Of a DNA stretch of 64,000 nt, positions 51,191-62,968 are shown piece after piece; positions within the stretch are counted from its first letter, which is position 1, and every line of letters starts with the position of its first letter. Position numbers and translations under genes: made by a program. Origin of the DNA: Dromaius novaehollandiae (lineage: Eukaryota > Chordata > Aves > Casuariiformes > Dromaiidae); NCBI RefSeq assembly GCF_036370855.1, contig NC_088113.1, forward strand, positions 19,426,501-19,490,500, in the 5' to 3' direction. Under the pieces are notes generated by a model. The model was not told where the DNA came from, searched no databases, and saw nothing but the letters and a program-made list of their open reading frames with translations.

Positions 51191-51731
51191 ATGAACAGGC
51201 AACGTGGTCATCTTTTTCTCCATTTGTCTCCAGTCCTCTTCCCCTGTCCATACGCACTAGTGTTCCTGTGGTGCCACCTCAGCTGACTCTCTAGGACATT
51301 TACCTAGCAGGGACGACAGAAAAAACATTAGCTTTAAGAGCAGCATTCTGCCCTCCTGATGCCAAATGCCATGACCTGACAGGTATCCAGGCAAATACAA
51401 TTGAATTACCATTCATCATCTGAGCTGCCAAAATTGATTGCACAAATGATCTTTCATGTGTCCCAAATACAAATGAAATACCAGCTCAAGCCACCCTGAG
51501 GGTCAGACTTGCATTTCAACTTGCCGTTGTAGAGGTGTGAGCTTAACTTCATCTCTTCTCTCCTTACTTTCCTTCTTCTGTACCTGCTTGCTAGTTCCCT
51601 CTGATCAGCGCGTTGCTGTTGGCTCTTAAATGCACAGGAGCTGCAGAGGCTGCCAACTTCCATAGCTCGTAGATAAATCCTGCTCATGCTGTGACTCCAT
51701 GGAAGACAAATACTGGGACACAAAATTTTAC

Positions 51732-51825
51732 CTGTTTCTGTAGGGAAGCAACCGTCTTCTCTAGTTCAGCCACAAGGGACTCAAGATTCTCTCTGGAGGT
51801 AGGGCGTGGAGAAGGCACCTCATTC
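51732..51825 (-). CDS. peroxidasin-like coiled-coil exon
   Basis: The exon reads [20 protein letters not shown], then [11 protein letters not shown], a short heptad-like helix as in the C-terminal region of PXDN (EMQKTITDLRTQIKKL). 94 nt, phase 2 to 0, acceptor GTCTCCAG|G, donor AACAG|GTAAAA. If unspliced, the frame stops 15 codons later at 51686-51684. Confidence 0.8.
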
Positions 51826-54800
51826 CTGGAGACAGAGATAGAAAGCAAACAGGATAATGGAAACATCAGCTTCCTGGATGGGGAGAATCATTCTGCCTTC
51901 TCTAACATCAGCCTTAGATTAAGTATCAAATTGGGCACAGAAGGGCCCACATGCCAAGAGATGCCAACCAAATAGTCACACAACTGCCTGATCTACCTAA
52001 ATCCCCTGGCTAGTGCTATGTGTGGTTGGAAACAGTTTTGGGGATTTTTAAAACCTGTCCCTAAAATGGTCTTCTCTGTCATTCTCCCAAGACTGTGAAG
52101 GTGCACAGGAATAGAGGATTAGCAAGGGTATTCACATGTCCTCTCAGTAAGACAGAGCTTCATCTGGTGGCAGTTCAAACAAAGGAAAAAGATCCCTACT
52201 CCTTTGGAGGACTTTGGATCAAGCTCTGTATTTGGTTACTGAAACACTCCTGATCTCTAGGCCTCAGTGCAGAATGCCAATTTCAAAAGTCTGAATGGAC
52301 AGAGCTATTACAAACTTGTTGTGCTCTTCAGAAAGCAGAGGTATAAGAAATGGATCTACCAGACCTGGGAAATGTAGGCTTGTGCTTGGAAGGGTTTTCT
52401 TCCGGGTAGCTGAATCTGGGAGACCTCTTGCTTCGGAACCGCTGGGAAAGAGCCTTGAATTGTCCACGTGTCTGGCAGTCTTGGGAAGGAAGGGAGAATC
52501 TGGAATGAGCATTTATGCTTCAGGCAGAACCATTTGGCTTGAACTGTCTGTGAACAAAGCAGTGCTACCCTCCTTCATTGTCCACCCTCAACACATCAGT
52601 TATGCTGGAGGGAAGCAGGCAGCAAAGGTGTATAGGGCATGCATCCTGCATGGATTACCATGCCTTGGCTGGACACTTGTAGCCAGAATGTAACACAAAG
52701 GGACCAGGGCAGGATCTGCTGTTTAATAGCAGAGTTTTACAGATTCCCGAACGGCATGAAGGTGATCAGAGGAATGAGCATTCATCAAAATCAGGGGGCT
52801 CTGTGAGCTGCTTAGAGGCAAGCAACAAACCAAAAGAGATGTTACAACTTTCACACATAAGCTGGAGGATTTGTTGCCACAGGATGCTGTGGAAGCCAGA
52901 AATGGGAATTGCTCAGATAGGATAGCAAGAAAATAAATCCACAAGTCTTGATTAAATACAATGCCCTCAATGCCGTTTTCTAGCTCAAAGTTCCTCAGCT
53001 ACTGTACATTGTAGAGACCACTGTGCCAATGCCCCATTTTAGTCTCTTCCCCGAGCATGAGCTTTTGGCTGCTGTGAGACAGAAGCCCTGAACTAGGTGG
53101 ACCTTCGGTCAGATTTGACGCAGCTATTTTCCTCTTTGCATCCATTTGCCTCACACATGGCTCTACTTCCCACAGAGAAGTAATGTGTGTCATTAAACCA
53201 GCTCCTGACATGTCATATAAAGTGACAACGTAATGGGAATGCCACCCAGAATCATCCCCATGTCAGTCGGTGCTAGAATGGCCTCATTCCTACCCTCACA
53301 ACAATCCTGCCACAAGCGGAGATCCACTGCTGGAATCTCTTCACAACCAACCATGCCCTGCGGGTATGATGCCACCTGGAAGACGTCTCTCTGGAGCTGC
53401 TGAATGTGGTCACTGTTGTCACAGATGATACGAGCAAGGGATGTCTGTCTGATCTGAGTCAGCTGCGCTGGTGTGAAGACCCCGGGATTCTCGTACCAAA
53501 ATCTGCAGGATTTGCAGATGATAGCATGACTCAAGAGTACAAGACGATGATGGAGAGTGAGGCTGAGAGGGAGAAGAGCTGCCCTACATCTGTATGACAG
53601 CACCCAGACCCCTCAAAAGGAGCTTCTATTCCAGTTTCCCATGCTGTGTTTAATGGCAAACAGGGCCTGCCCTTAGGAGGGCTTCACATAGCTATGAAGA
53701 CAATCTCCCATGAATCCCAGTGAGCTGCTGACCTGAGCTGCAGAGTGACACTGCTTACTCCAGATACAATCCCTTGCAGGGGAATCCTGAGGCTCAGACA
53801 ACTCTACCATAGCAGTTAGGACATGGATTGCTGGGCCCACAAAGCATCTCCCCTAAGTGCATCACGAGGGCAAGAAGAGTCGTGTTAGCATGAGCAGCAA
53901 ATGGGAATGAGAAGGAAGCTCCCTGAGAGATGTTCTAGCATTTTCATGGGACATTGGACATATCTTCAACAGTGTCTGATGTCCTGCAGTGGAATGGAAA
54001 TCATTACATCAGAAAAGGATTGTAATTGTTGCAAGTGCTTTTGCAAATACACTGGACAGAGGAGACCCTTCCCTGTATCGTAAGATGAGGAACAACTGGA
54101 GAAAAATCACAGGTTCTGTTCCCTCCATGTTTCCTGCAAGGAGCAAATCTCCCCAAATAGAAGAATACCAAAGACTGGGTTGACTCTAACAACAATACCT
54201 GTCTCCATCTCTCAGCCTTCTGAACTGCGTTGTTAACAGACACATCAGTGTTGGTCCAACCCTGGTACCAGGGACAAGATCCTCTACCATCAGTGCTGGA
54301 AACAGGTCAATATTTTTGGTAATTCCATATAAGCTGCAGGATAAAAGATAAAAAAAAGGTAAGGGACTGTCAAAGAGTGAAGATAAAAGAGACCTGATTC
54401 CATCATAGGAATGTGTATACAAGAAACTCATCTGGACAACATTTCTAATAGTCTTGTCTGAAAAACAATGAGCACGCCTTGGAAAGAGTAACCTAATGTC
54501 AGCCAGTGCAGATAAGATGCAATTTAGTCTCACTGGAAAATAGCTCCAAGGCTCAATCTGCTTTCAAACTATACCACTCCAATCCCTCATGACATTCCAC
54601 TCAGAACCAGAATGATCACTTGGAGAGATCTAATTTGTCTTGCCCCACTCTTGAACCAAAGCTATTATCCTATCTGAACATCTGTGGGTAGTAATATCTG
54701 GGGAAGGTTATTTGATGGATGTTCTAGGAAGAGCAGTAACTTTTCACAGACTGATTTTCAGTGATTGCGATGCCTCCAAGCCTGGCCAGGCTACCATACC

Positions 54801-57800
54801 TCCTGAGCTTTTCCCTGATCTCCAAGTTCTTTATCTCATTTCTGAGGTCCTCAAACTCCTGTGCAGATGAGAGGTTGCAGAAGACCCTGAAATCATTGTA
54901 AGGTGGGATGCCATGGTCTCGCCCTCTCTGGATGTTGATAGCAGCCAAGTCCAGTGAGACCGAGTGTGCCATTGAGAAGAGCTTCTCTGTCAGCTCCATG
55001 TTGAGGAGTTCTGAGGGTACCCGCATTTTCCCAGGCACCCCGAATAGCCCGCGGAGGAGGGGGTCAATCCCACCCTCCTGTGTGATCCTGAAAGGGGAGA
55101 AGAAGGCTTTGTGCAGGGGGATGTGGCCTTGGCGGATGGGCTGGAAGGTTTCATTCAGCCGGTACAGAACGGGGTTGATCAAGGTGTGCCCAAAGCGGAA
55201 GGCAGCGGTGGCAAAAGCATTGAGGATTCCCGCATTGATGTTTGGGTTGTAGCCTTTGTACTCACCCAGCATCTTCATTCCGGCTTCCCCAAGGATCTTG
55301 GGGAGCCACTGGGCATAGGTGATATGTTGCATTTGGGCACCCACAATCTTCCGTGCCTCGTGATATACGAGATCTCCATCCCAGTGGGGATTGAGGGCTG
55401 ATAGCTCATTGGCAATACGGTTGTGCTCCCGGAACCAAAGGGTGTGCATGGATGTGAGACCCAGCTGCTCATTGGCACGGTGGTCTCCTGCTAGGAAGCA
55501 CGGCACAGGGCTCTCGTTCTCATCTCTCATGCATTCGGTGGGTGGCCCCACAGCAAAGGGAAGAAGGTGCTTCCCCGAGCTGGGCACAACTTGCCCTTGC
55601 TTCAGCAATCCACTCTGGTTGCTCAGATCCCTCAGCTCCTGCGATTCCTGCTCGGTGCTGCCGTAAACATTTGAGGCATCAATGTAAGAGGTCAAGTGGT
55701 TGATCTGCTCCCTGGCATAGACGGAGTTCATTAGCAATGAGGTCATCCCGCTGCCACACACAGGGCTCGAGCGGACAAAGAACATGCAGCGCCCATTCCT
55801 CACACGGGGGTCATTCCCAGGAATCATGACGGAGAAGCAAGGAGGGTCGTTGCTGCACACCTCGCTGCAGGGTGCCCCATCGGAGAAACGGGACATGCTA
55901 ATGGCTGCCACTGTCTGGTCCATGTCGTGGTCCAGAAACTGGCCCCATTGCATGAGCATGTGAGTGAACTGGTCATCTGGGGTGATGGTCTCAGTCCCAA
56001 TCATGGCAGTGGAGACAAGGCGGGGTAATGGAAGGGGCAGGTCCCTGGAGTCTTCTGCCAAAGAAAATCCCCGGGGGAGGTTAAATCCATTCTGGTAGGC
56101 TGGCTTGAGGAGTCTCTGGAAGGCTGTGAGAGATGCACCCCACATAGGGTGCTGGAGGTTGTTGCAAGAGCCGTCGTGGGTCCTGTACTTCTTGTGGAAG
56201 CAGATATCTGAGCAGTTAGGTGTACGGCGGTGTGCAGAGCAGCCAGACAGGTTGGCAATCATGTTCAGGTAGTGAGGGGAGACCAAGTCATTGTAACGAT
56301 AGCCTGCAAAGGTAAATGCAAAAGCAACTCATCAGACCACAGCCGCATTAGCCATCTAGATCCTGAGATCCCATATAAGGGCTCTGACTGGAATCTGTTT
56401 CTGGGATTTTTGTGATGGGCATGAAGACCTGACCTCTGATCTTGGTATTGCTATGCGCTTTATGCAAGGTAAATGAAGCACAGGATCATATCAGGCCGAA
56501 GCATATCAGGCCCAAAGAGAAGAAAAGAATGAGAAAAGAGTTTAGTATAAACTGCGCAGACCTCGAAATCTGAAACATTAAACAGAAGACCAAGCTGTGG
56601 GGGTGGTCTTGGTCTCCATTCTGCAGTCAGCACTGGGTTTCTTTTTATGTCTGTCTGGGTTATTACTGCAGCCTCAAGCATAACTGATCATCCAAATTAT
56701 ACGTGACGAGCAGCAGGGAAGCCGTCAGTGGCTGCCGGGACACTACGCTCTGTGAAAGCGCTGAATAAGGCAGAGTCGTGCGGATGCTGACAGGGCCGCG
56801 AGGACAAGAGGTTGCAGTCCGACTAGCCCAGACTAGACCTGCAGCTTGGAGCGAGACTCCTCACAGGCTGGAACATATCCAGACAGGCAAAAATATTTAT
56901 GTGCCCAAACGTACATGATGACTAACACATATAGGTAGAAATGTGCAGCGCATGAGACTTTTCCTTCGTATAAAGGAAATGTCTCTCTTCCCACTGCAGA
57001 GGGACTGAATCTTAGATCCATAAAGGTACTTACATGCCCACTCCTCTTCGGAATTAATGGGAGGTAGATGGCTAAATATTTTTAAGGATTAGGGCCTTAA
57101 TAACCACTCAGGAAATCTTTAGCAAAATGGGGAACTGAACTACAGTTTCCTGAGTACCAGGTTGGTACAGTAACCACAAGACCAGCCCTCTGGCTGTTAA
57201 AAAAATCATTAGATGTAAGAGAGAATTGCAATCCTGACAACACATTTCTTGAGTTACTGATCTAGACTTTTGGTACAACGTTCCACACTTTATCTTTCTG
57301 GATAAACTGTTGTTTTAATTAAATCTTACCCAGAAATCTGTTCAGAGTTAAGGAGAGTTAAGGAGGGAAATACATCTTTCATACCTGTGACATTCATATC
57401 CACGATTAAGCCTTGCTGCACATGTTCTTGAATCAGCTGCAAGGTTCTTTCAAAGATCTCACCCGCCCTGGCTGTTTCAATGGTATAGGGGTCCCGGGGG
57501 TAACGGAAGAGAGCCAGAAGGTCATTGGGAGTCTTGGGGCGCCTGTTTCAAGGAATTAAAAGTGATGCAGAAATATTAAAATGAGTATGTTGTTCAGAGC
57601 AACGAGACACCGCAGGCAGCAGCAGGCAGGTTCTAAGCCTTGTCTGATGCTGAACCCCAAAATCTAGTGCATATGAATGATGTGGCTTGCCTGCATATGC
57701 AGATGATAAAGACAGGATATTTTTCCCCAGGAAAATGCACACATTTAATTTCCTCAGCATCTCTATTTCTTCTACTCTAGTAATGTATTTTTCACTTTTC

Positions 57801-60800
57801 AACAGCTGAAACCCAGAGGTTTTTGGCTTAACACAAACTGTCTATCTTTTCAATAAAAAGCTTATTTTTGGATAGAAGAGGAGGGAATTTCCATTCACTC
57901 AGAAGTAATTTCTCATTAAGAAAATGGTTGTAATTAAATTATTATTTTTATTCACCCTGCACTAAGTCAGTTGCTTTTATAAAATGACTATGCTGATTAT
58001 TTTCTTTTCTATGCACTGTCTCTAGAGCCAGCTCCAGCTGACAAAATGCATGTAGCAGATATATATGACATAGAAGGTGATATTAATATCTAAGACGTTT
58101 CCAGAATCCCAAACACCTTCCTGTTATGAATCTCTATCTCATTCTTACATCTACATGGTGTCGCTTCAATCTCCAGTACATGAAACAATAGTGCAGCTTT
58201 TATTTATAGATTGTCACCAACAAAATGAGATTTCGAAAAGCTTCGTTCAGCATCTCTTTTATCTCTTTTCTGCTTCACATCTCTGATCTTGGTGCTTCAT
58301 GCACTTACTTGCTAAACAGCTCAGTGCGTGTTGAATTAATAGCGTAGTCCACACTGCTGATGGCTTCCCGTATTGATGTGGCTACAAACATGTCACCGCT
58401 CCGACCGACATCCATGGCTTTCCAAAAGAGCGAGAGAATACCAATTTCTTAATTTACTTTGTTAAGAATCTCTCTTCCAAGCTCAAGAAACTCTACATAT
58501 CAGTACGAGCATCATAGTAACTCCACTGCATGTAGAACACCATTACCATTTGCCACATAAACAACATGAAACTTTATAACAGATATTCTGAAAGAGAAAT
58601 TAACTGACAGAAGAAACTATGGCAAAACAGGTGACTTTTGGGGGAGATGTCTGTGGAACACATATATGGAGTCTGCTGCTGTGGCGCTTTCCAAATAAAC
58701 ATCTATTTTGGTTTGTGGCTAAAGCAGAAAAAGTACAAATTACAGTGGACTATCCCAAAATAGTGCATTTTCTTCCCATGAAGGAAACTTCTAAATCTCA
58801 AAGTTCATTTTAATGTATTGCTTATGCATTAATTTTTCCTTTCTGAAGCATTTCTAATTCACTTCAAATTCAGTGTTAACACATCAAACACAATTTAAAA
58901 TAAAAAGGAAAGCTGTTTTTTGAATACCTTCAGAAGGAAACACTTAAATTCTTAAAAAAATACTATAGAATGCATTTTTAAAGCATTAATTAATTTATTA
59001 AGCTCTGGCCAGCACAGAATGGCATTTCTATTAAGTTATTTGACCCTAAATTTCCCTTCAGACCTAACTGTGGTCCACAGATTGCAAATGTGGCTCTAAA
59101 TGTGACCCACCTCCCTGCCATTCTGGGGGACAATACACAGGCCCTTTGTTACAGATAAGCAAACCAGTTCCCATTTGGCTATGGACGTAGTGCAACAGGC
59201 AGCTGGAAAATGAGGTACCAATCAGGCATAAATCATAGCAATTATCTTATGAATAATTTTAAACAACAAAGAAATTACAGGTTATTCTCAGTTCCTTGCA
59301 TACAATCCCTGTATAGAAAATGATAATAAATTTGTCTAATAATCTACTCACTATTCATGCTGGTTATTCCTGCGTGCTTGAGAAATATGCCTCTACTTAA
59401 GTTTTTAACCTTATTGCTCGCCTTTGAATTTTTTTCCTTATCAGTTCTTCCTTACCCTCCAAGAAGCACAATTTCCACACTTGACCTCTGGTTTGATTAG
59501 CAGAAGAGTGACTCTTCTTTATTCATTACAGTTTCTGCTTAGCCTTCCCTAATACACAGAGATGTAGTTTGAAAACTAGAGAATCATTTCCCAGCCCCAA
59601 GGGATTTAGTGAATTTTTAAAACCCTGTGTTTGCACCAACAATGTTGTTCTCATTCTTCCTCCCCTAGTGTGTGAGGTTACGGTCAGACAGTGACTTGAG
59701 AGCATGTTAGCACATTTTAATAAGTTACTGCCTCTCAACGGAGACGCAGTAACTACAAGCACACTGTCAGCGCACTGCAGTGTGAGACAAAGCAGGCTCG
59801 CGGGAGGTAGTTTAAGACAACACCTTTTCCTTTGCACTGTGCAATTGCATCTCAGCTGAGATAACAGTGAGGAACAGCTGGGAGGTGTACGGGGTTACAC
59901 AACTGAAAGATTGTCTCATCATGTCTGTGAATGGCCTCTCTATAAAGAAGCTAAAGAATTAGCAGAATTATCCTTCAAAGCAAAGGCATCAATACAGCAC
60001 AACCCCTCCCTTACATGAGAGCAGAGAAGAGAGAAGGCGCTAAAGGATCACAGGAGATACTCTACCAGTGATAGTGAGCTGCATAGTACTGGAGGTGAAG
60101 CCAAAGGGGTTTCTTGCTATACACTCGTATCTGCCCTGATCAGCCACGCCAAGGTCTTGGATGGAGAGGGTCCCATCCGGGCTTACGTGGAACTTGCCAC
60201 TCTCCGTGATCTGAATTCCCTCCTGTTGCATGATCAAAAGACAAAAAAGGCATCAGTGTGTGGAAAGCCTCCTAGCACCCCAGCCTTCAGCCTTCACCCT
60301 TCCCAGCAAACCCATCAACAGATGTGATTAACCAGTGCGGCCACCAGATGTTAGCATTGCTCTTCCAAAAAACCCAGAAAAGCACAAAAGCACATCTGAT
60401 GCTGCCTTACTGAACCCACTGCAGTGGCATCCTTGTTCAGCTCCTTCACCCTGATCTGCCTTCAGGCACCCACTGCAAGGCAGAAGCACTGCATGCACTT
60501 CACCGCACTTCTCACAGACCAGCTGGCAGGAGTGAGTGCTGTACCCCCACGCTGTCACAGAAATTTAGAGCCACATAAGCTCTGAACACCTTCAGTTTGG
60601 GAGCCATCTGAAACTGATGGATATTGCTGACCTTGAACTGCAATTACACCAGCTTTTGCTGACTCTGGGCAGCCCAAGGCAAGCTGCAGATCACCTCTAA
60701 GAGACCTCTGCAGGTAACTGAGGCTCATGCATTTTCCCTGTAATTTCTTCCATGCCTGACTGTGCTCACAGGTATGGTAGGTCCCCGTGAAGGTCGTAGC

Positions 60801-62968
60801 TGTTGTGGCACAGCAGGGCGAAGTCTGAAGAGCTCCACCTAATGAATTTTTCTAAAAACAGTAGCCAAAGTGCAGCGTAGCTGTGACTGACCATGGCTTT
60901 GCCCCATCAAAGCTGGAGCCAGCCAAAATTGTTACACAAAAGCATTGCATCCCACTTCTGCCAGTGGGAAATCTGTAAATAAGGACAAGCTACTTAAAAA
61001 GTATCTTTTTTCAGTACTTTCCAGGAATAGTCAAACAATGTTAATAACACCCTGGAAGGTCAGTAGTTTGGAAGGACATGACTTGTCTGGAAGGAAAAGC
61101 AAGAGAAAAAGGCATTCTGCATTGCTCGGCTTAAAGCTTGAGAAAAATAAACATTTTTTTAAATCATTTAAAACCACAATCAGTGGAAAAGTTAGTCTTA
61201 ACATTTCTTCAAGAACAACTTCTTCCACGTCTAGTGCACAAAGAGACCGAGCTGGGAGAGCTGTTTAACCAGAGAGTTGTGCAGGGCCTGTGGTGACTAT
61301 CAAGCAATAGAGTCTCTTACTTTGACCCAGGTTATGGTGGGCCGTGGATCTCCTTGGGCAGCACAGGTAATCGCAACATCCTGGCCTGTCTCTGCCACCA
61401 CATCTTGGGGGGGATGAAGAAACACAGGTATCACTGTGCAACACAGGAAAAAGAGTCACTAGCACGAGAAATGCATTGAGGAAAACAGCCACATCCATGT
61501 TTGAAACATCTCACTACTGTGAAATCAGAGCTGCTGGGCATTTTCTGCTGTTGCAAGAGCTCTTCAAAGAGGTGTCAGTAACCATGTTCTCTGTCTCTCT
61601 ACCAAGTCCTCCATAATTTACATTTATTATTTTCTGCTACTATTCATGTCTCAGCTTGGGACAATTACACAGGAATATGTCAGCATCTTTAAGTCAAAGA
61701 CTTTCTAGAAGAGATGCTCTAGCTGAAATAACTATTGTGAATTGATTCAAGAATTATTGTATGAGCCTCTGTGGCACGTGTTAGTCAGGTCAGACTACTG
61801 ATCATATCGATCCCCCTGGTCTTCCAGTAATCTGGGAATTCTTCATCTGAAGCATCACTACTTTCACATGTTTCTAGCTGGTTTCCTTCTCTGCAGTTTA
61901 CCACTGGTAAAATTCCAGCGTGTTTGTGAAACAGCAGGGATGTTTTCTTGTTGAAAAAGATCATTTACATGGGAATAAAAAAGAAAATAAAAACATGAAA
62001 GCATTTCTGCATGACTTGTGTTTTTTGAAGGCTTGATTCTAGAACACCTGAATTTAGATTGAACTATAATCCAGTAGCTAGTGTTTAAGACAAATATATC
62101 TGAACCAGAGGTAAATCTTGCTGATAAGTTATTGCTTTTCTGCAGAATATTTAATTTAAAAAAACAGTATAATTCATTTGGTAGGAAAGCCAAAATTAAA
62201 AATAGGAAAAGAAAAAAAGAATTACCAAGATTTTAATTAATAAAACTTTCTCCAAAGTCTCCAACAAACATCCTCTGTTTCCTTTTCTTTACCAAAATCA
62301 TTATTCATAATAACAATTCCCAAAGACAGTAAAAAGCCCACATCTTCATTTTTCACTCAGCTGGTCAGATATCATCGTTCATCTGATGACTGGTAACTTG
62401 TCAAAGTAACTGGTCACTTCTGATCATACAAACCCTGCCCTAATGTTTATCCTTTCAGATGCAGACTGATACAGTCCCTTCTCCCTTTTACTGACCGAAT
62501 CAGATGAGTTTCATCCTCACAACTATATACTTTCTAGACAACAAAACAAATTTTCAAATAACGAAAACTGAAGCAACTTCTTCCAATTTATAGATCTTGG
62601 CACTCTGGAAAACTTGTTAGAATTTCCCAACAACTGATGGAGCTTTTATGGCTAGATTTCTGCTCCTGGGCAAAAGCAAAATCACAACTCAGGGGAATTA
62701 GGGCAATTCCCTGCCTTGTCAGACAATGCATTATTTAGCATAATATAAACTTAATGAAACCCATTTGCCAGCCCTTATTACCCACCAGCTTTAGCTTTTA
62801 CCAGCTTACCTCGAGGGGTCACTGTCAGCTGTACTGGGAGGCTCCTTACACCAATGGCACTGATAGCATGGCATTCATATTGACCTTGGTCATGTAAAGC
62901 AACCCTCATCACCCGCAGGGTACCAGTGGAGAGGATGCTATGTCTCCGGTCATTCGGCAAAGGCCCAC
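51732..62968 (-). CDS. peroxidasin-family haem peroxidase (3' two thirds; third peroxidasin paralogue?)
   Basis: Peroxidasins are secreted matrix peroxidases; PXDN makes hypobromous acid that forms sulfilimine cross-links in collagen IV. Ten segments (62968-62810, 61433-61321, 60222-60066, 58417-58309, 57542-57385, 56303-54800, 54333-54199, 53502-53294, 52479-52365, 51825-51732) have GT-AG borders and agreeing phases: 917 codons without a stop. In order they encode the end of Ig3, Ig4, a linker, the full peroxidase domain, a basic linker and a coiled coil. Distal His (GQFLDHDMD), Arg/Glu (LWFREHNR) and proximal His (FRFGHT) are present. Signal peptide, LRRs and Ig1-2 lie off the right edge; no VWC exon was found. 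Wording such as DFRVFCNL and [17 protein letters not shown] recalls PXDNL, but the active site is intact, unlike human PXDNL. It is not in the PXDN or PXDNL neighbourhood, so I give no symbol. Confidence 0.92.
52365..52479 (-). CDS. peroxidasin-like linker exon
   Basis: The exon reads [20 protein letters not shown], then [12 protein letters not shown], matching PXDN [20 protein letters not shown] and FSYQEDKP. The RSKR stretch resembles a furin-type basic site, and PXDN is known to be cleaved by proprotein convertase near here. 115 nt, phase 1 to 2. Confidence 0.88.
53294..53502 (-). CDS. peroxidasin-like peroxidase-domain 3' exon
   Basis: The exon reads [20 protein letters not shown], then [19 protein letters not shown], then [16 protein letters not shown]. 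Length 209 nt, phase 2 to 1, acceptor TCCTGCAG|AT, donor GAGG|GTAGGA. Confidence 0.95.
54199..54333 (-). CDS. peroxidasin-like exon ([11 protein letters not shown])
   Basis: The exon reads [20 protein letters not shown], then [20 protein letters not shown] and RDGD. Length 135 nt, phase 2 at both ends, acceptor TCCTGCAG|C, donor GACAG|GTATTG. Confidence 0.95.
54800..56303 (-). CDS. peroxidasin-like giant peroxidase exon
   Basis: A single 1504-nt exon, phase 1 to 2, carries most of the haem peroxidase domain, as in PXDN. Landmarks in order are [54 protein letters not shown] with FLDHDMD (distal His), [56 protein letters not shown] with [20 protein letters not shown] (proximal His), [12 protein letters not shown] and [20 protein letters not shown]. 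No frame break was seen. Confidence 0.97.
57010..57205 (-). repeat. old amniote SINE-like element with hairpin tail
   Basis: On the minus strand it starts with a tRNA-like head (GTCTTGTGGTTACTGTACC, then GTAGTTCAGTTCCC resembling a B box). It ends with an imperfect inverted repeat: AAATATTTAGCCATCTACCTCCCATTAAT pairs loosely with a later GGGCATGTAAGTACCTTTATGG. Turtle and crocodile genomes carry many elements with a similar 'ctaactcccattgatttcaatgggagttagg' palindrome. Family name uncertain. Confidence 0.45.
57385..57542 (-). CDS. peroxidasin-like exon (peroxidase N-terminal part)
   Basis: The exon reads [20 protein letters not shown], then [20 protein letters not shown] and GLIVDMNVT. Length 158 nt, phase 2 to 1, acceptor TGAAACAG|G, donor CACAG|GTATGA. 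Confidence 0.95.
58309..58417 (-). CDS. peroxidasin-like exon (FVATSIREA)
   Basis: The exon reads [20 protein letters not shown], then [15 protein letters not shown]. It corresponds to PXDN GDPFVATSIVEA and INSTRTHLF, the link from Ig4 to the peroxidase. Length 109 nt, phase 1 to 2, donor AGCAA|GTAAGT; the acceptor TTGGAAAG|CC has a weak pyrimidine tract. Confidence 0.9.
60066..60222 (-). CDS. peroxidasin-like Ig4 second-half exon
   Basis: The exon reads [20 protein letters not shown], then [19 protein letters not shown], with the Ig signature DxGxYxC. Length 157 nt, phase 0 to 1, acceptor GCAACAG|GAG, donor CACTG|GTAGAG. Confidence 0.93.
61321..61433 (-). CDS. peroxidasin-like Ig4 first-half exon
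   Basis: The exon reads [20 protein letters not shown], then [15 protein letters not shown], with the first Cys and the Trp of the Ig fold. Length 113 nt, phase 1 to 0, acceptor GCACAG|TG, donor CAAA|GTAAGA. Confidence 0.93.
62810..62968 (-). CDS. peroxidasin-like Ig3 second-half exon
   Basis: The exon reads [20 protein letters not shown], then [20 protein letters not shown] and [10 protein letters not shown], matching PXDN RRHLVLSSGTLRI and [15 protein letters not shown]. Length 159 nt, phase 1 at both ends, acceptor TGACCAG|GT, donor CGAG|GTAAGC. Confidence 0.93.

Larger units (their letters stand above)
46315..51731. other. region between SRMS and the peroxidasin-like gene
   Basis: No coding exon is recognised. 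It contains a T14G12 junction run at 49239-49264, an A-rich stretch at 48335-48368, and a CR1 relic at 50870-51190. The last exon(s) and 3' UTR of the peroxidasin-like gene should lie at the high-coordinate end of this stretch, but I could not identify a von Willebrand C exon there. Confidence 0.6.
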
